Assembly (NCBI GenBank): GCA_038049695.1
Contig: CP142451.1
Location: forward strand, 37,413,001 to 37,477,000
Direction: 5' to 3'
From: Cinnamomum chago
Lineage: Eukaryota > Streptophyta > Magnoliopsida > Laurales > Lauraceae
Length of the DNA: 64,000 nucleotides
Position numbers and translations under genes: made by a program. Each line of letters starts with the position of its first letter. Position 1 is the first letter of the stretch. Below are positions 10,756 through 22,300 of this stretch, one piece after another. The notes beneath the pieces were generated by a model. It did no database searches, was not told the origin of the DNA, and was given only the letters and a program-made list of their open reading frames with translations.

Positions 10756-11357
10756 CAAGTTATTTCCAAGATCATTCTGTTCATCCTCTTTGTAACTCCA
10801 TTCTGATGTGGAGTTTCTGCAGCGGTGTAATGTCGAACTATGCCATGATCCGTGCAATAGTTCTCAAACTCTGTCGATATGTACTCATTGCCATTACCTG
10901 TCGTCAACTTCTTCACCTTCCTGCCGGTCTGTTTCTCAGCCATTTCCTTCCATCACTTGAATGTAATAAAGGTCTAATCCTTCGTCTTCAGAGTATAAAT
11001 CTAGACTTTATTTGAATAATCATCAATAAAAGTCAGCATAAACCGGAACCTGCCCTTAGAGTAAACCTTAGAAGGCCCCCACACATCTGAATGGACATAA
11101 TTAAGGATACCTTTCGTGCAATGAATACCTGTCTTGAAACTGACTTTTAGATGCTTTCCGAATATGCATCTCTCATAGAAATACAACTTGCCTATCTTCC
11201 TGTCATATAGCAAATTCTGATTGCTTAGTATTATCAATCCCTTCTCACTCATGTGTCCCGGGAGCAAGTGCCACAAGTGTGGTGAGACAGATTCATGGTC
11301 ATCTGAGGAAGACACTGCAGCTCCACCTATAACAGTATTTCTAGACAAAACATACAA
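10756..11357 (-). pseudogene. copia GAG-pre-integrase and integrase core (broken)
   Basis: Minus strand, 11357 down to 10761. The pre-integrase region shows HLWHLLPGHMSEKGL. The core shows SDVWGPSKVYSKGRFRFMLTFIDD with the first Asp. After a frameshift near 11000, the second catalytic site reads LTTGNGNEY, with Gly in place of the usual Asp. The third reads NGVTKRMNR, with Lys in place of Glu. The gene is cut at 10756 by solo LTR copy 1 and continues at 8560. Both losses would abolish integration chemistry. Confidence 0.82.
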
Positions 11358-11765
11358 GTTTCAAACTATATTGCCTCTTATAAGAACTAGCACCCTTTAC
11401 AACCTTCATAACTCCATCTTTAGCTGAGAACTTACAACCATCGGAGTCCAAGGCACCAAGAGAAATAAGATTCTCTTTCAAATCAGGAACATGCATGCCG
11501 AACCTCTGCCAATGTTCTGACGATTCCATCATGCATCTTGATTTTCATTATTCCAATTCCAACTATCTTACATGCAACATTGTTGCCCATCAAGACACTA
11601 TCACCGTCGATTTCTCTATAAGTGGTAAACCAATCCCTATTGGGACACATGTGGTGGGAACAACCTGAATCAAGAATCCATTCATCCTGATAATGAATTC
11701 CATTTTCAATCACAAAAAGTGCATTGTCAGAAACATAATCTGATCTTCCATCTGCAACATTGACT
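11358..11765 (-). pseudogene. copia aspartic protease (broken)
   Basis: Minus strand. The frame at 11713-11483 begins [21 protein letters not shown]. The DSG motif with following H-H is the classic copia protease active site, and [17 protein letters not shown] follows. A frameshift leads to a second frame (11532-11341) containing LKENLISLGALDSDGCKF, the segment that precedes the GAG-pre-integrase domain. The protease would process the polyprotein. The region lies between the gag zinc knuckle and integrase, as expected. Confidence 0.8.
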
Positions 11766-12199
11766 TAATCATCAAATGGCGAATATTCTATTATTTCTTT
11801 CCCTTTCCTCTGCCTTTCAGGTCAGTTTTCTCTGATGTGCCCTTTCTTATGACAATAATAACATTCATTGTTTTTCCTGTTGGATCTATGTTTGCCTGTA
11901 CAACTAGAGTCTTTTGTTCTTCTTCGTACTACCAAACCCTCACCCGAACCATCATTGTCAGCCACAACATTTTTCTTCAACTCTTTGGAGTTCAAGGCTG
12001 TCGCTACATCCTCTTTGGACAGAGTATCTCTACCATGTATTATGGTATCAACAAAATGCTCATATGAGGGCGGTAACAAGCACAACAACATAATAGCTTG
12101 GTCCTCATCATCAATTTTAACATTGATATTTTTCAGATCCATAATAGCTTTTGTGAAAGAATCAAGGTGGGTTGAAACAAACGTACCTTCCTGCATTTG
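11766..12199 (-). pseudogene. copia gag, middle and zinc knuckle
   Basis: Minus strand. The frame from 12196 reads THLDSFTKAIMDLKNINVKI and LLCLLPPSYEHFVDTIIHG, typical of the UBN2/retrotransposon gag domain. It ends with the knuckle CYYCHKKGHIREN near 11860-11825. The N-terminal part of gag lies beyond the LTR insertion, at 15273-15599. ATTTG at 12195-12199 is the left target copy of that insertion. Confidence 0.82.
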
Positions 12200-15100
12200 T
12201 GTCGCGACCCCGGACCGGGCCCGCAGGACTAATCCGGGATCGGGACACTAATGTGTCATGAACCAACAACATATACATTTTTATTTTAATTTCCCACAGG
12301 TGTCCGCGGTGAGGATATCACAACCTTGCATGAACATTTCTTTTTAGTGCGGAAGCGTGTAGCAAATCAAATAGTAGACTATCTCTAATCATGCAAACAT
12401 TAATTATTAAATATCAAAACTGGATCAGAATGAGCAATGATCTATAGCATGTTTCCCAAAGGTTGTTAAAGTTATACAAAATATCATTTAGTTACATTCC
12501 CCAAAATTAGAGGCCAACAAAGGCCAATACTACAAAAGAATAACCCAAAAGAATGGTTAACAAGTCCTCCCCAAAATGTTACGCCTCTTGGCAACCCGAT
12601 GTCTACATGACATCGTCAGCACGCCACTCAACTAAAGGCTGCAGCTCACCTACCGCCTCCTCCGGCTCCTCCTCAAGGAAACCGGCAACGGGACCTGAGT
12701 ACCAAAGCAAAGGATCAGACACGACGGTCTGGCAAGAGAAAGCAAGGATACAACAATATCTAATACAAGAAAATCTCTGGCAAAGCGTATAAATCTGAGT
12801 TAAGCAAGAACTCTCATAAAATAGGTAAATCATTTGCGATGAACGAGTAAACAATATAAAACATATCAGGTATCCAAGGATTCGGGAACTAACAAGGTGG
12901 CAATCACATAAAGCTAAGTCCTCTGTCACTAAAGTGACAACAGTATCACGGGACGTTGATCTCTGTCACACAAGGTGAGGAGAAACAACGTATACATATA
13001 TACAATATAAATATACGGGAACGGGACCACGGTAGCGAACCGGGTATCGGGACGGGACCACGGTATTAGACCGGGTATCGGGATCCAAACTGCAGCTGGC
13101 GGGACGGGAGAGGGATTTCCAAGTCAGTGGATCAGACCGACAAGGTATCCAAGCTTAGTGATGCCGACACATAGGATAAAACTCATCGAGGCATATCAAG
13201 TATTCAAGTACAGTAAATAAACGGTAAAACGGGGGTGCTCAAGGGCACACTGACTTTCCATATCGGGCAATACATTTCGGGGCAATTCATTGTTACTATT
13301 GTAGCTCCAAAGCTTTCGAGAAAACAAGTCATGCGATGAAATTCCTGGGAATGAGGTGAAACAATACACTATAATGAAATTCGGGTAAAATATCAATTTA
13401 GAAATCCAATTAAGTGAATAGGGGTCCCGTATGTCTATTATAGCCCTTACTTGGTGCTCCTTGAGTTTTGAGACATTCCGGGCTCCTTATGCACTCCTAC
13501 GATTTTTCCAAAATTTCGAATGACATATTTGTGATATGGTTTCTTTCTCGGATGGCATCAAGCAATGCCTAATGAATCCCCTTCGAGCGGGGAGCTTTTC
13601 GAAATCTGGGAAATTTCGGTTACCTGGCGGTTAGCTGGCGGTTAGCCGCCGATGCATTCGGCGGTTAGCCGCTGGGTAACCGTGGAGCTGACCGAATTTC
13701 AGGTGAGAATTCTGATGCTCTCCGGAAAAGGAACCGTGATTGTGCGGTTGGCTGGCGGTTAGCCGCCGATGGGTTCGGCGGTTAGCCGCTGGCTAACCGT
13801 GAGGCTGACCGCGTTTTCAGGTGGAAAATGATGCTCTCTGGAAAAGTCACCGCGGTACGCGGTTATCTGGCGGTTAGCCGCTGGGTAACCGTGAACTGAC
13901 CGCCAGTTACGAAAATGCTCACTGAGTTCAGTTTTGAGTCATTTTCCTCCTCAAAACCATCTTCCTCACATCCACAAAGTCCTTACAATAACATTGAGCT
14001 AATAGTTCCTCCAATGCATCTCTTTATACTTCTCCAAATCCTCATTAAGAGTTCTCTCCATCACTTCTTCCATGTCAAGTCCAATGCAAATAAAAGAGAA
14101 GTAAACCATTTCACAAACATTCATCTAAGCTATCACAAGAACAATAAATGCTCTACCAACATGTTTATAAAACATTGAATGAAACTATCAAGATACATTA
14201 TGAGCATTTATTTCAAACAAACCTCATTAAATGAAAGTATGGAAAATCCATAAAGACTACACCAAATCATTTCAAAATTAAAAACATCCAAACATTCACT
14301 TGCCTCTATTCCAAGCTAGTTGAAAACAAGCCTTTTATCACCTCTATTGCTCAAAGCCAAGCTACACATCAAAAATCCCAAAACAACCCTAAAATGGGTT
14401 ACACAAGGAATGACAATGAACAAACCAACAATAATGCAAATGTAGCTTCTCAAAGGCTAGAGGAACACTAATCTAGGAGATGGGAATGATCACTTACCTT
14501 GAAGGTCCTCTAATGGCAATAGCAAACTCAATGAAGGTCTTGGAATGGAGAGTTCTCCTCACAAATGGTACCAATGGAAAGCTTGAGAGATGAGGGAGTG
14601 ATTGGTGACTTCCATTGCTTGGTTGATGAGCTCTAGGTATGGCTTGGAGATGAAGAAGCAAGAAGAAGAAAAGAAAAGTCAAAAGAAACCCTAGGTTCAG
14701 TTGTGCTGGAGCAATGGAGAGTGAATGAGAAAGAAGAGATGGGTTCTCTTTTGTTAACAAAGGGAGCTTGGGTCCCACAACTTAAGGAACTAAATTAACT
14801 GAAATCATCTACTTCGGGACCTCGGATGGGTTCGACGAAGAAGGAAGAAATGATCGTCGAAATATCTAGTTTCCAAAAAGTACATGTTTCGCGGGTTTCA
14901 GGGATATCAAGTTTTGGGTACAGACTTGGTGTGCAATGACTGTTTTGCCCTTTAGGCTATGAAAATCGGGTTTCGGGATCTCGAATGAATACGGGATTAA
15001 CATGAAAGTTGTTGAGATCTACAAGATGCATGCAACGGGCCAAAAATATAATCCACAATAAATCGAGAATTTCCTCGAGAAAATACAAAGCCGAAAAGGG

Positions 15101-15272
15101 AACCCCCAAAGGGCCCCACAAGCTACCAAAGCAAATCAAGACAAACGAATTATCCCGAAACCATAATCAAAGCTAATCCAATCCCAACTTAACCAGAAAT
15201 CACTAATCAAGCTTAGCACTAACACGCAACTTAATTAGCACTAATCGGGTTCACTCGGGTCGGGGTCTTACA
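12200..15272 (-). repeat. solo LTR, family B copy 1 (3073 bp)
   Basis: Starts TGTCGCGACC and ends GTCTTACA on the plus strand. Perfect target copies of ATTTG sit at 12195-12199 and 15273-15277, interrupting copia gag. Read on the minus strand it begins TGTAAGACCCCGACCC. It is homologous over long stretches to 55552-59614 (for example the TGCTCAAGGGCACACTG block near 13235, and the CTTGTGTGACAGAG-like block). No coding region and no internal LTR pair are seen, so I call it a solo LTR of unusual length. A non-coding non-autonomous element is the alternative. Confidence 0.82.
13622..13894. promoter_or_regulatory. near-palindrome array, core GGCGGTTAGCCGC
   Basis: Repeated CTGGCGGTTAGCCGC and its partner GCTGGGTAACCG or GCTGGCTAACCG lie in clusters near 13622-13683, 13744-13800 and 13861-13894. 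Each core is a quasi-palindrome. In the LTR's own orientation the array begins about 1380 bp in, the same place as the CCGATCGATCGG array of the sister copy. Confidence 0.7.
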
Positions 15273-15599
15273 ATTTGTAACATGAACAACCACTTCTTCA
15301 AATGCAAGCGATTCGTGAGAGACTAATGTACAAGTTCTCCAACTTCTGCCATATGCCAGCAGTAGTTTTGCCCTGAGTAACCTTTCGTAGTACACCATCT
15401 CTTAAAAAAACAAAATCTGACCGTACGCCTTATCCAGCAACTCATCCTTCTCATCATCTGACAGTCTGTCAGATAAATCATTCTTTCCCTTCAAAGCTTT
15501 ATGCAACTCATTCTAAACCAACAAAGCAAGCATCTTCAAACACCACAGACTGAAATCGTTGTTTCCGCTAAATTTCTCAATTTCAAACTTCACAGCCAT
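15273..15599 (-). pseudogene. copia gag, N-terminal piece
   Basis: The minus-strand ATG at 15599-15597 opens MAVKFEIEKFSGNNDFSLWC, the conserved copia gag start (F-x-G-x-N-[FY]-x-x-W). Stops occur after ALLV and after QILFF, and a frameshift follows. The piece ends at 15273, where family B LTR copy 1 interrupts it, and resumes at 12199. ATG choice: it is the first ATG in front of the conserved motif. Confidence 0.78.
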
Positions 15600-16610
15600 T
15601 TTATGAATCTTTCACAATACCTGTGTAGATCTGGTCACCACGAGCACACCGGAAGAAACGAATATGAAATCCAACTCTAGATGGCTAAGATATCGCAGAA
15701 ATAAATTTCTACGCTTCAATCAGTCAATATCCTTCATGGACCATGGAATAGCCAATCTTTTTCCACAACCGTGTAGATCTGCTCGCAATGAGTCCATAGG
15801 TTCAAATAGATCTCTAATCAGACTCCGAGTCGTCAAGAAATCGCGAAAACAATTTTTAGTTTTCGATCTGGTCAAATCTACCTTTGACCGTACAGGTACT
15901 GACGTGTCGCTGACATCAACGCTTTTTCCTGTGGACTTTTCTAATGGGCTTCTACTGCACGAGTCAAGTCAACCTGGACTTGACTCAACCTGATCTGGCC
16001 TAGCAGATGGGCTTCTAGAACAAGTCGGTTGAACCTGACTTGGAACCAACCCGGAACTCCTGCAGAGCCCAGGCCCACCTCTTTTTCTTCTTTGTTCTAG
16101 AATCAGAAACACAGAAACTGCAACACAACAGAGACTTCTTCTTCTCCGGTCAAGACACGACAGCGGTGGACGGGACCCTCCTTCTTCGGCCACATGGGGC
16201 GGCTGCGGAGACTCCGGCGGTGTTCGTCACGGCGAGGTAGGGCCCAGCCGAACACAAAACCTAAACCACCCTGTTGTTTCTTATTCTTCACTGGTCAATC
16301 AACCCATTTGCTTCCCCAGTTGATCAACTTCTCCGGTCAAAACGAACCTAGCGTCCTCCATCGATCTCCAACAGATCTAAGACTGTTTCCTCATGATCTG
16401 CGCAGCCCTTGACTCCATCAATCACACCTGATCTCCTCAGCACAAACAGATCCTCTGTTTCAGAAGTGGCCCACCAAGATTAGACGATCTTTTCTCTCTG
16501 CATGATCCGGAAAACCCTATCTCAATCCTGAGATCTAATCCGTCGATCATGCAGCCACAACTCCAGCCCTCTGAGATCTGATCCGCCGAATCTCCTCCAA
16601 TCACGCGCAA
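15600..16610 (-). other. copia leader (5' untranslated region)
   Basis: About 1 kb lies between the primer site and gag, long for a copia element. It holds short open frames on both strands but no recognised domain and no LTR-like boundary. An old insertion inside it cannot be excluded. Confidence 0.5.
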
Positions 16611-16623
16611 CACTCTGATACCA
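16611..16623 (-). other. primer binding site, initiator-Met tRNA type
   Basis: The minus strand reads TGGTATCAGAGTG, starting three bases from the LTR end at 16627. It matches the TGGTATCAGAGC 3'-end complement of initiator methionine tRNA except at the edge. It fixes the 5' LTR as the right-hand one. Confidence 0.88.
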
Positions 16624-17086
16624 TTTTGTTGTGATCAAGGGCTCATGAGAAGAGATCAATCACGCACAAGAGAACACAGAGATTTACGTGGTTCGGCTTT
16701 TGGCCTATGTGTTAGGTTTTTGTTTGTTGCAATTTTGATGGACTCACTTCACCTTCACTGTCAAATGATCACACACTCATGCTCTTAGTTTTTGACTTTG
16801 GAATCTAGGATTCTATCTTGCATGTGCATATGTTTTTTGAAATGAATTTTTCATGCATGTTTTTAGAATTCATATTCACTTTCGAAAACCTAATTCTTCA
16901 TGCATTATTTTGGAAAATCAAATTGAGAATTTAGGTTTGTGATTTGCATACGTTCACTATTTTTAGAATCATTTTAGTATGCATGAATAACACTGGCCTT
17001 GAGTTCCAAGTTACATCTTTGGATTTTTTGAAATCTGCAGGAACTCTTCCCAGGTCAGTTTGGTCGGTCAACTGACCCATGTGCCC

Positions 17087-17225
17087 GGTCGACCGGCCCA
17101 ACTGGCCTGTTGGAAAATAGCCAGTGTACCCGATCGACCGAGCCAAGCCCAAGTCGACTGGGTAACTAGCCGTTGGGCCAATATGACCGTTGGGCCAGGT
17201 CGACCCGGGGGTCATGGGGTCGACC
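17087..17225. promoter_or_regulatory. palindrome array in LTR copy 2, core GGTCGACC
   Basis: Exact GGTCGACC at 17087, 17198 and 17218, with decayed forms (CGATCGACCG near 17131, AGTCGACTG near 17152) between. It precedes a weak TTTAAA element near 17252. Confidence 0.7.
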
Positions 17226-17895
17226 GGGCCAACTAGCCGTTGGACTGTGTTTTCCTTTAAAGTCCATTCTATTCCATCCTTTCTAGAGGCTTGATCTTTG
17301 AATCTTGGAGACCCCATTGAAGCCAAAAAGAAGTGGAATAAGCCAAGAGAGCTAGAAGACAATTGGAAATCAAATGTTCGAGTTTTTAAAAGGTATATCT
17401 TACTTGTTATTTTGATTTCCATTCCAATTAAAATCAATGCATGTTTAAATCTTTGTATTTTCATAAATGCATGATTTCTAGCTTTCAAAAGAGATGTTTA
17501 GCAAACTCAATATCATTTTTGGAATATTAGAATGGTTTGCAAACATCCTTGTCAAAATCACGTGTGCACGTAGTAGTTAATCTTCATACAACTTGTTTAG
17601 TTCTTTTCTTCAAGTTGCTTGAATCATTCATGTGATTAACATCTATCTTCAATCATCATTTTCTGAGCTTAGATTTTAAAATGCATCAAGCATTCATTTA
17701 AGAGCTTCATTTTAGAATTTGATTGAAGTAAACACTCATACACTTTGTTCACACACTTTAGTAAAATGTTGTGTATGTTTGTACATTGATTTACACTTTA
17801 ATATCAGCCTATATAAGAGGCATTTTAATTGTGCTTAAATTGTATCTCTTAGAGTGTTTTTGTATAGACACCTTCTTAGAGAAATCCTTCATTTG

Positions 17896-18031
17896 TAAAG
17901 GTTATTGCTTAGCCTTAGAAAAGCACATTGTAAAGGTTATTGCTTAGCCTTGGAAAAGCATCTTGTAAAGGTTGTTGTTGAGCCTAGAAAAACAACATTG
18001 TATAGGTTATTGCTTAGCCTATTAAAAAGCA
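17896..18031 (+). repeat. 33-35-bp repeat array in LTR copy 2
   Basis: Four units of GGTTATTGCTTAGCC(T) followed by GAAAAGCA-like sequence. The third has diverged to GTTGTTGAGCC. Confidence 0.72.
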
Positions 18032-18531
18032 TAGTTAGTGGAAATCCGGTGGGGTGATTGGATCACAAGTCGGTAGTGGACGTAGGCATTGAGGCCGAAC
18101 CACTATAAACCTTTGTGTTGTGGTGTTTGCTTGTGGTGATTTCTCTTGTAAGCTTTTGCATCTTGTCTGATAAATCATCATTTGTGACTAGTTTATCTTA
18201 AAGAATTAAAATTGGTCTAAATTGGTCACATATTGTAGCTCACCCTATTCACCCCCCCCCCCCCCCCCTCTAGGGTTAGGATCCCAGGCCTTTCACTATG
18301 TCCACGAGGAAGATGGGAGATTTCACTATGCAATTAGAAGAGGTGTTACATCCAAGAGACTCTTAGTCTCTATTTATAATATCAGCCCCAAAACTCTGTT
18401 ACATCCAAACACTACTTCTTAATCACAGTAGACCTATGACAAGCCTACTTCTAATCACAATACAAATTATGCAATCCAGGAGCCCGGTTAACCAAGATTA
18501 ATTAACTTCTATTGAGCCATACAAATTGACA

Positions 18532-19800
18532 CAAACTCTCTAGCCAATCCTGCTCTAGCCCTCCCAACTAATCTCCATCAAGGAAAGTTACAAGGAAACA
18601 CTTCTGCATGCCCTCCCAGCAACCATAAAAAAGGCAAGGGGAAGAAAAGTTGCCCAGCCTCAGGCACTGGCCCAATCACCAGGAGGTCTAGGAGTAAGCC
18701 CCCTCCCCCAACCTTTCTCCATGGTAAAGGTCCTTTACTGGAATTGTACGGGAATAGCCAATCCCCCTATAAAAAGAGTCCTAGCTAACCTGGTCCGAAA
18801 TCACCATCCAGACTTGATCTTCATCTCTGAACCAATGTCCCCCTTCTCCTTCTCCCACTCCCTTGGTTTGTCCATCTTCGGTTTTGACACCTTCCACTCT
18901 AACTCCCCTGCTTTAGCAATCCCAAACCTCTGGTGCCTCTCCAAATCATCCTAGCATCTTTCCACCTTTGTCTTCAATGCATCCTCTCAACACCTCACTA
19001 TGATTCTTTTAAATCCAACCTTTGGCCTCCCTTACCTCATCACTAGAGTTTATGCTTCCACCAACCCAACCCATAGGAAAGACCTCTGACAAATCCTCAT
19101 TGACTCCTCCCCAACCACCCTACCCTGGTGCATTCTAGGAGACTTTAATGCTACCCTTGCCCATCATGAGAAGCTCAGTCTTCGCAAGGCCATCCCCTCC
19201 TCTCTCAAAGATTTCCAAACAGTTGTTATGCAAGCTGGCCTTTCAGACACCCCATTCTCAGGTAGCAAATTCACTTGGCCCAATAATAGGAAAGGTCTGT
19301 CCTATGTTACAGCCAGACTAGATAGAGCTCTAGTGAACTCCCATTGGCTGGCAAGCTTCTCAGATCCTACTATCCATCACCTTCCAAGACTATCATTAGA
19401 CCATAGCCCTCTCCTGCTGAACCACACCAATCTTCCCCCTGCCCAAAAGCCCCCTTCAAGTTCGAAAATAAATGGCTCCTACACCCTTCCTTCCTAGAAG
19501 TTGTTGAATCCAGCTAGGGAGTCTCCATCGATGGAAACCCTCAGTTCATCCTTGCCCAAAAACTCAAAGCTCTCAAGCAGACATTAAAACTTTGAAGCAA
19601 GAAAACATGTGGCCAAATCCATAAAAACATCTTAGCAGCTGAGCAGTCTATCTTAAGCAGCCAGCAGAGCTTGAACTCATCTCCTTCGGACTCTCTTTGG
19701 AATGACCTCATGGCAACGAAGCTTGGCCTCCATGATGCCCTCAAAGCCTAAGAAATCCATTGAAAGCAGAGGTTTAGAATATCTTGGCTTAAGGAGGGTG
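18532..19800 (+). pseudogene. LINE ORF2, endonuclease domain (broken)
   Basis: From 18721 the frame reads VKVLYWNCTGI and LIFISEPM, the first strands of an AP-type endonuclease with the catalytic Asn and Glu. After shifts, LGDFNATLAHHE (near 19140-19170) supplies the Asp-Asn pair, and RLDRALVN and LDHSPLL (near 19320-19420) supply the last Asp-His. In L1 elements this domain nicks the target to prime reverse transcription. Stops at 18954 and 19497, among others, break it. The sequence upstream to 18532 joins ORF1 once the copia element is removed. Confidence 0.82.
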
Positions 19801-20830
19801 ACATGAACACTAAGTTCTTCCACCAATCTACAAAAGCCAGGAGCTCCTTTAATAGTGTCAATCATATCTTTGCTGATGGCAACCAGATGGATGACCCTCT
19901 CATCATCCAAGCTCAAGCAGTGGAATTCTTCTCCAACCTCTACAAACCCCATGATGGCCAGCTCCACCACATCCTCTTTCAGACTGACAACCCCAAGGTC
20001 TCTGGTTTGGAAAACTCCACCCTTGTTACTATTCCTTCTAACTCTGAGATCAAAGAAGCTGTCTTTTCCCTCAAAAAGAATAGCTCACCTGGTTTGGATG
20101 GCTTCAATGGTGCCTTCTACACTGCAGGTTGGGGTATCATAGCCAAAGCAGTTATCAAGGCAGTGCAGCATTTTTTCCAAACTAGGAAACTCCTTAAAGC
20201 CTGCAATGTCTTCTTCCTTTCTCTCATCCCAAATCCAGATCCCCCTCTACCTTTGCAGACTTCGGACCTATCAGTTTGCTGAACTTCTCCTACAAGATCA
20301 TCTCCAAAATCCTAACTTTCAAGCTCACCGCTCTCCTTCCAAAACTAGTCTCCTATCACCAGGTAGCTTTCATTAAAGGCCGATCCATCCATCACCATTC
20401 AGCCTTGGCTTTAGAGTTCTTCCAAAACCTTAATTCCAAGCTTAACAAAGGTTCAATTTGCTTCAAGTTAGACATCTCCAAAGCTTTTGACAAGCTCAAT
20501 TGGTCATTCCATTTCTCGGCTCTCAGATTCTTCAATTTCTCTGAAGCTTGAATATCCCTTATGAGGGAATGTGTTTTACTATCAGGTGCTCTGTCCTCAT
20601 CAACCGATGCCCCCATGGATTTTTCAGCTCCTCCTGCGGCCTAAGACGAGGTGATCCCTTATCCCTTTACTTGTTTACCATAGCTGAGAAGATTCTAAGC
20701 GTTCATCTCCATAATCTCCACCACCAAGGAACCATCCTCCCCTCTCCACTGTCCCCTCCACCCCCTGCCATCTGCTCTATGCTGATGATATTATCATCCT
20801 CATGAAAGGAGCTACTTCTGGTGTCCTCAC
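19801..20830 (+). pseudogene. LINE ORF2, reverse transcriptase domain (broken)
   Basis: The pieces in order are FFHQSTKARSSFNSV, LKKNSSPGLDGFNGAFY (near 20075-20125), an AFIKGRSIHHHSALA finger motif (near 20370), KLDISKAFDKLNW (near 20465-20505, first catalytic Asp), GLRRGDPLS (near 20638) and LYADDIIILMKG (near 20776-20812, catalytic Asp pair). Four frame changes separate them. This is the polymerase that copies LINE RNA at the nick. The catalytic residues are still present in the DNA although the frame is destroyed. Confidence 0.87.
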
Positions 20831-22300
20831 TCTCCAGACCTTCTCGAACTATATCAATCCTCATCTGATCAACACTTTAACCTTCATAAGAGCCAGCTCT
20901 TCATTGCCAAATGTGGTATCAGCAGAAAGGCTAAGATCAGCTCCATCTTTGGGCTGTAGGAGGGCCAAATCCAATTCAAGTACCTCGGTTTCCTTAATGT
21001 CTTTGGTTCTCCGAAATGAGCTCACTTTCTCCCACTCCTGGACTCCATTAATGCTAGGTTGTCAACTTGGAAAGCCAAAACTCTCTCCTTTGCAGGTCAC
21101 CTAATCCTCATCAAGCATGTTCTCTCCTATATCCCCATACACTCAGCAGCCATCCTTCCACTTCCCGTTTCCATTTGTAAAGCTATCGAGCGACTGATGA
21201 GGCACTTTCTATGGTCAGGTAATGCTCCTTCCTTTGGTCCCAAGCTACCCTTCCGAAGGTGGAAGAAGGTCTAGGCATTAGAAGAATCTCTGAGGTAAAT
21301 GATGTGTCTCTTCTAAAGCTTAGTTGGCAAGCTACCACCATGAGCACCATCTGGTCTACATGGTTCAAGAATAGTTACTTCAAGAACAGTAACATCTGGA
21401 ACCCTGCAAACACTACCTATGGATCTTGTATTTGGAAGAGAATATGCCGCCTTGCTCTCCTCATTCATCAGGGAAGCGCCTAGACCATAGGGAATGGTCA
21501 GGACATTAACATTTGGCACGACACTTGGTGTGGAGACAAGCCCCTATCTGCTGTATTTCCTAACCTGCATTTTCCCCTGGACCATGGACTTGCCTCCCTC
21601 TTCCACTCAGGCTCTTGGCGCATCCCTCAGAACCTGCCAACAGAAGTTCAAGACCTGCTTGCATCTGCTACCTCCTTCCTCTCTACCAGTCCATCTGCCA
21701 GAGACCACCTCTTCTGGAAAGATGTGCCTGACGGCATGCTCTGCTAAAAGGAGCCTGGAACACGATCAGATCTAGAGGTCATATCTTTCGATGGCCCAGC
21801 CTCATTTGGAACTGTATCTCTCTCCCCAAAGTCAGTTGCTTTGGGTGCCGCCTGATACTCAACAGAACTACAACTGAAACTCGTCTCCAGTGCCTTGGAT
21901 TCTCCTTAGCTTCTAGGTACAACCTCTACTACAATGGTGAAGACTCCATCAGCCACCTCTTCTTCTCCTGTGCTCAAGCAAGATCTCTATGGCATTGGTT
22001 ACTCCATTCAGCTTACACCCATCAACCTTCCATCTGCTCTGAATCCTCAATTTGGCAATCTCTCTCTAGCAGAAATGACATAGCTGGGAGGAAATTCATT
22101 GCATCGGTTTTTCTCAGTGTATCATATACTCTATGGCAAGCTAGGAATGCTACCATTTTCGATGATCATCACCCTCCTCTCAACTAGACCATTGCTCATT
22201 TGCAAGACAGCCTCTCTTTCTTTTTGAAGAAGATCTCCAAGCCTTTCTACAGCCATCAGCTCAGCTCCCTTTTAATTTTTTGGAGAATCTAAGTACGTTT
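20831..22300 (+). pseudogene. LINE ORF2, C-terminal region with zf-RVT
   Basis: WKAKTLSFAGHLILIKHVL and MRHFLWSG (near 21070-21220) are the usual sequence after the RT thumb. Later frames give INIWHDTWCGDKPL (near 21505-21545) and a cysteine/histidine-bearing segment ending LFFSCAQARSLWHWL (near 21957-22000), which is the zf-RVT region of plant LINEs. Several stops occur. The domain probably contacts RNA; its role is known only by family. Confidence 0.78.

Larger units (their letters stand above)
16710..18295 (+). repeat. solo LTR, family S copy 2 (1586 bp)
   Basis: TGTTAGGTTT...CCTTTCA, with a perfect target duplication CTATG (16705-16709, 18296-18300) inside the copia 5' LTR. It is shorter than copy 1 because it lacks the ~300-bp tandem duplication. 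It keeps a palindrome array (17087-17225), four 33-35-bp repeats (17896-18031), the AGGCATTGAGGCCGAAC block and a run of 17 C (18252-18268). No coding region. Confidence 0.92.
7226..18531 (-). mobile_element. Ty1/copia retrotransposon, internally deleted and three times interrupted
   Basis: Read on the minus strand it runs 5' LTR, primer site, long leader, gag, protease, integrase, a fragment of RT and 3' LTR. Integrase before RT is the copia order. The flanks are CGGAC (7221-7225) and CAAAC (18532-18536), matching at 3 of 5 bases with both differences G versus A, so the target duplication is plausible but not perfect. Most of RT and all of RNase H are missing between the RT fragment and the left LTR. 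Subtracting the three nested LTRs and their extra target copies leaves about 4.4 kb. Confidence 0.85.
16627..18531 (-). repeat. 5' LTR of the copia element, split by a solo LTR
   Basis: 16627-16709 and 18301-18531 together give 314 bp that align end to end with the left LTR (313 bp). Both share TGTTGTGATC, GTGGTTCGGCTTTTGGCC and CTATTGAGCCATA. CTATG is duplicated around the insertion. Confidence 0.87.

Noticed and set aside
15664-16412. Several open frames of 60-110 codons
   Set aside because: They lie in the copia leader on both strands, have no known domain, and end at the primer site and LTR.
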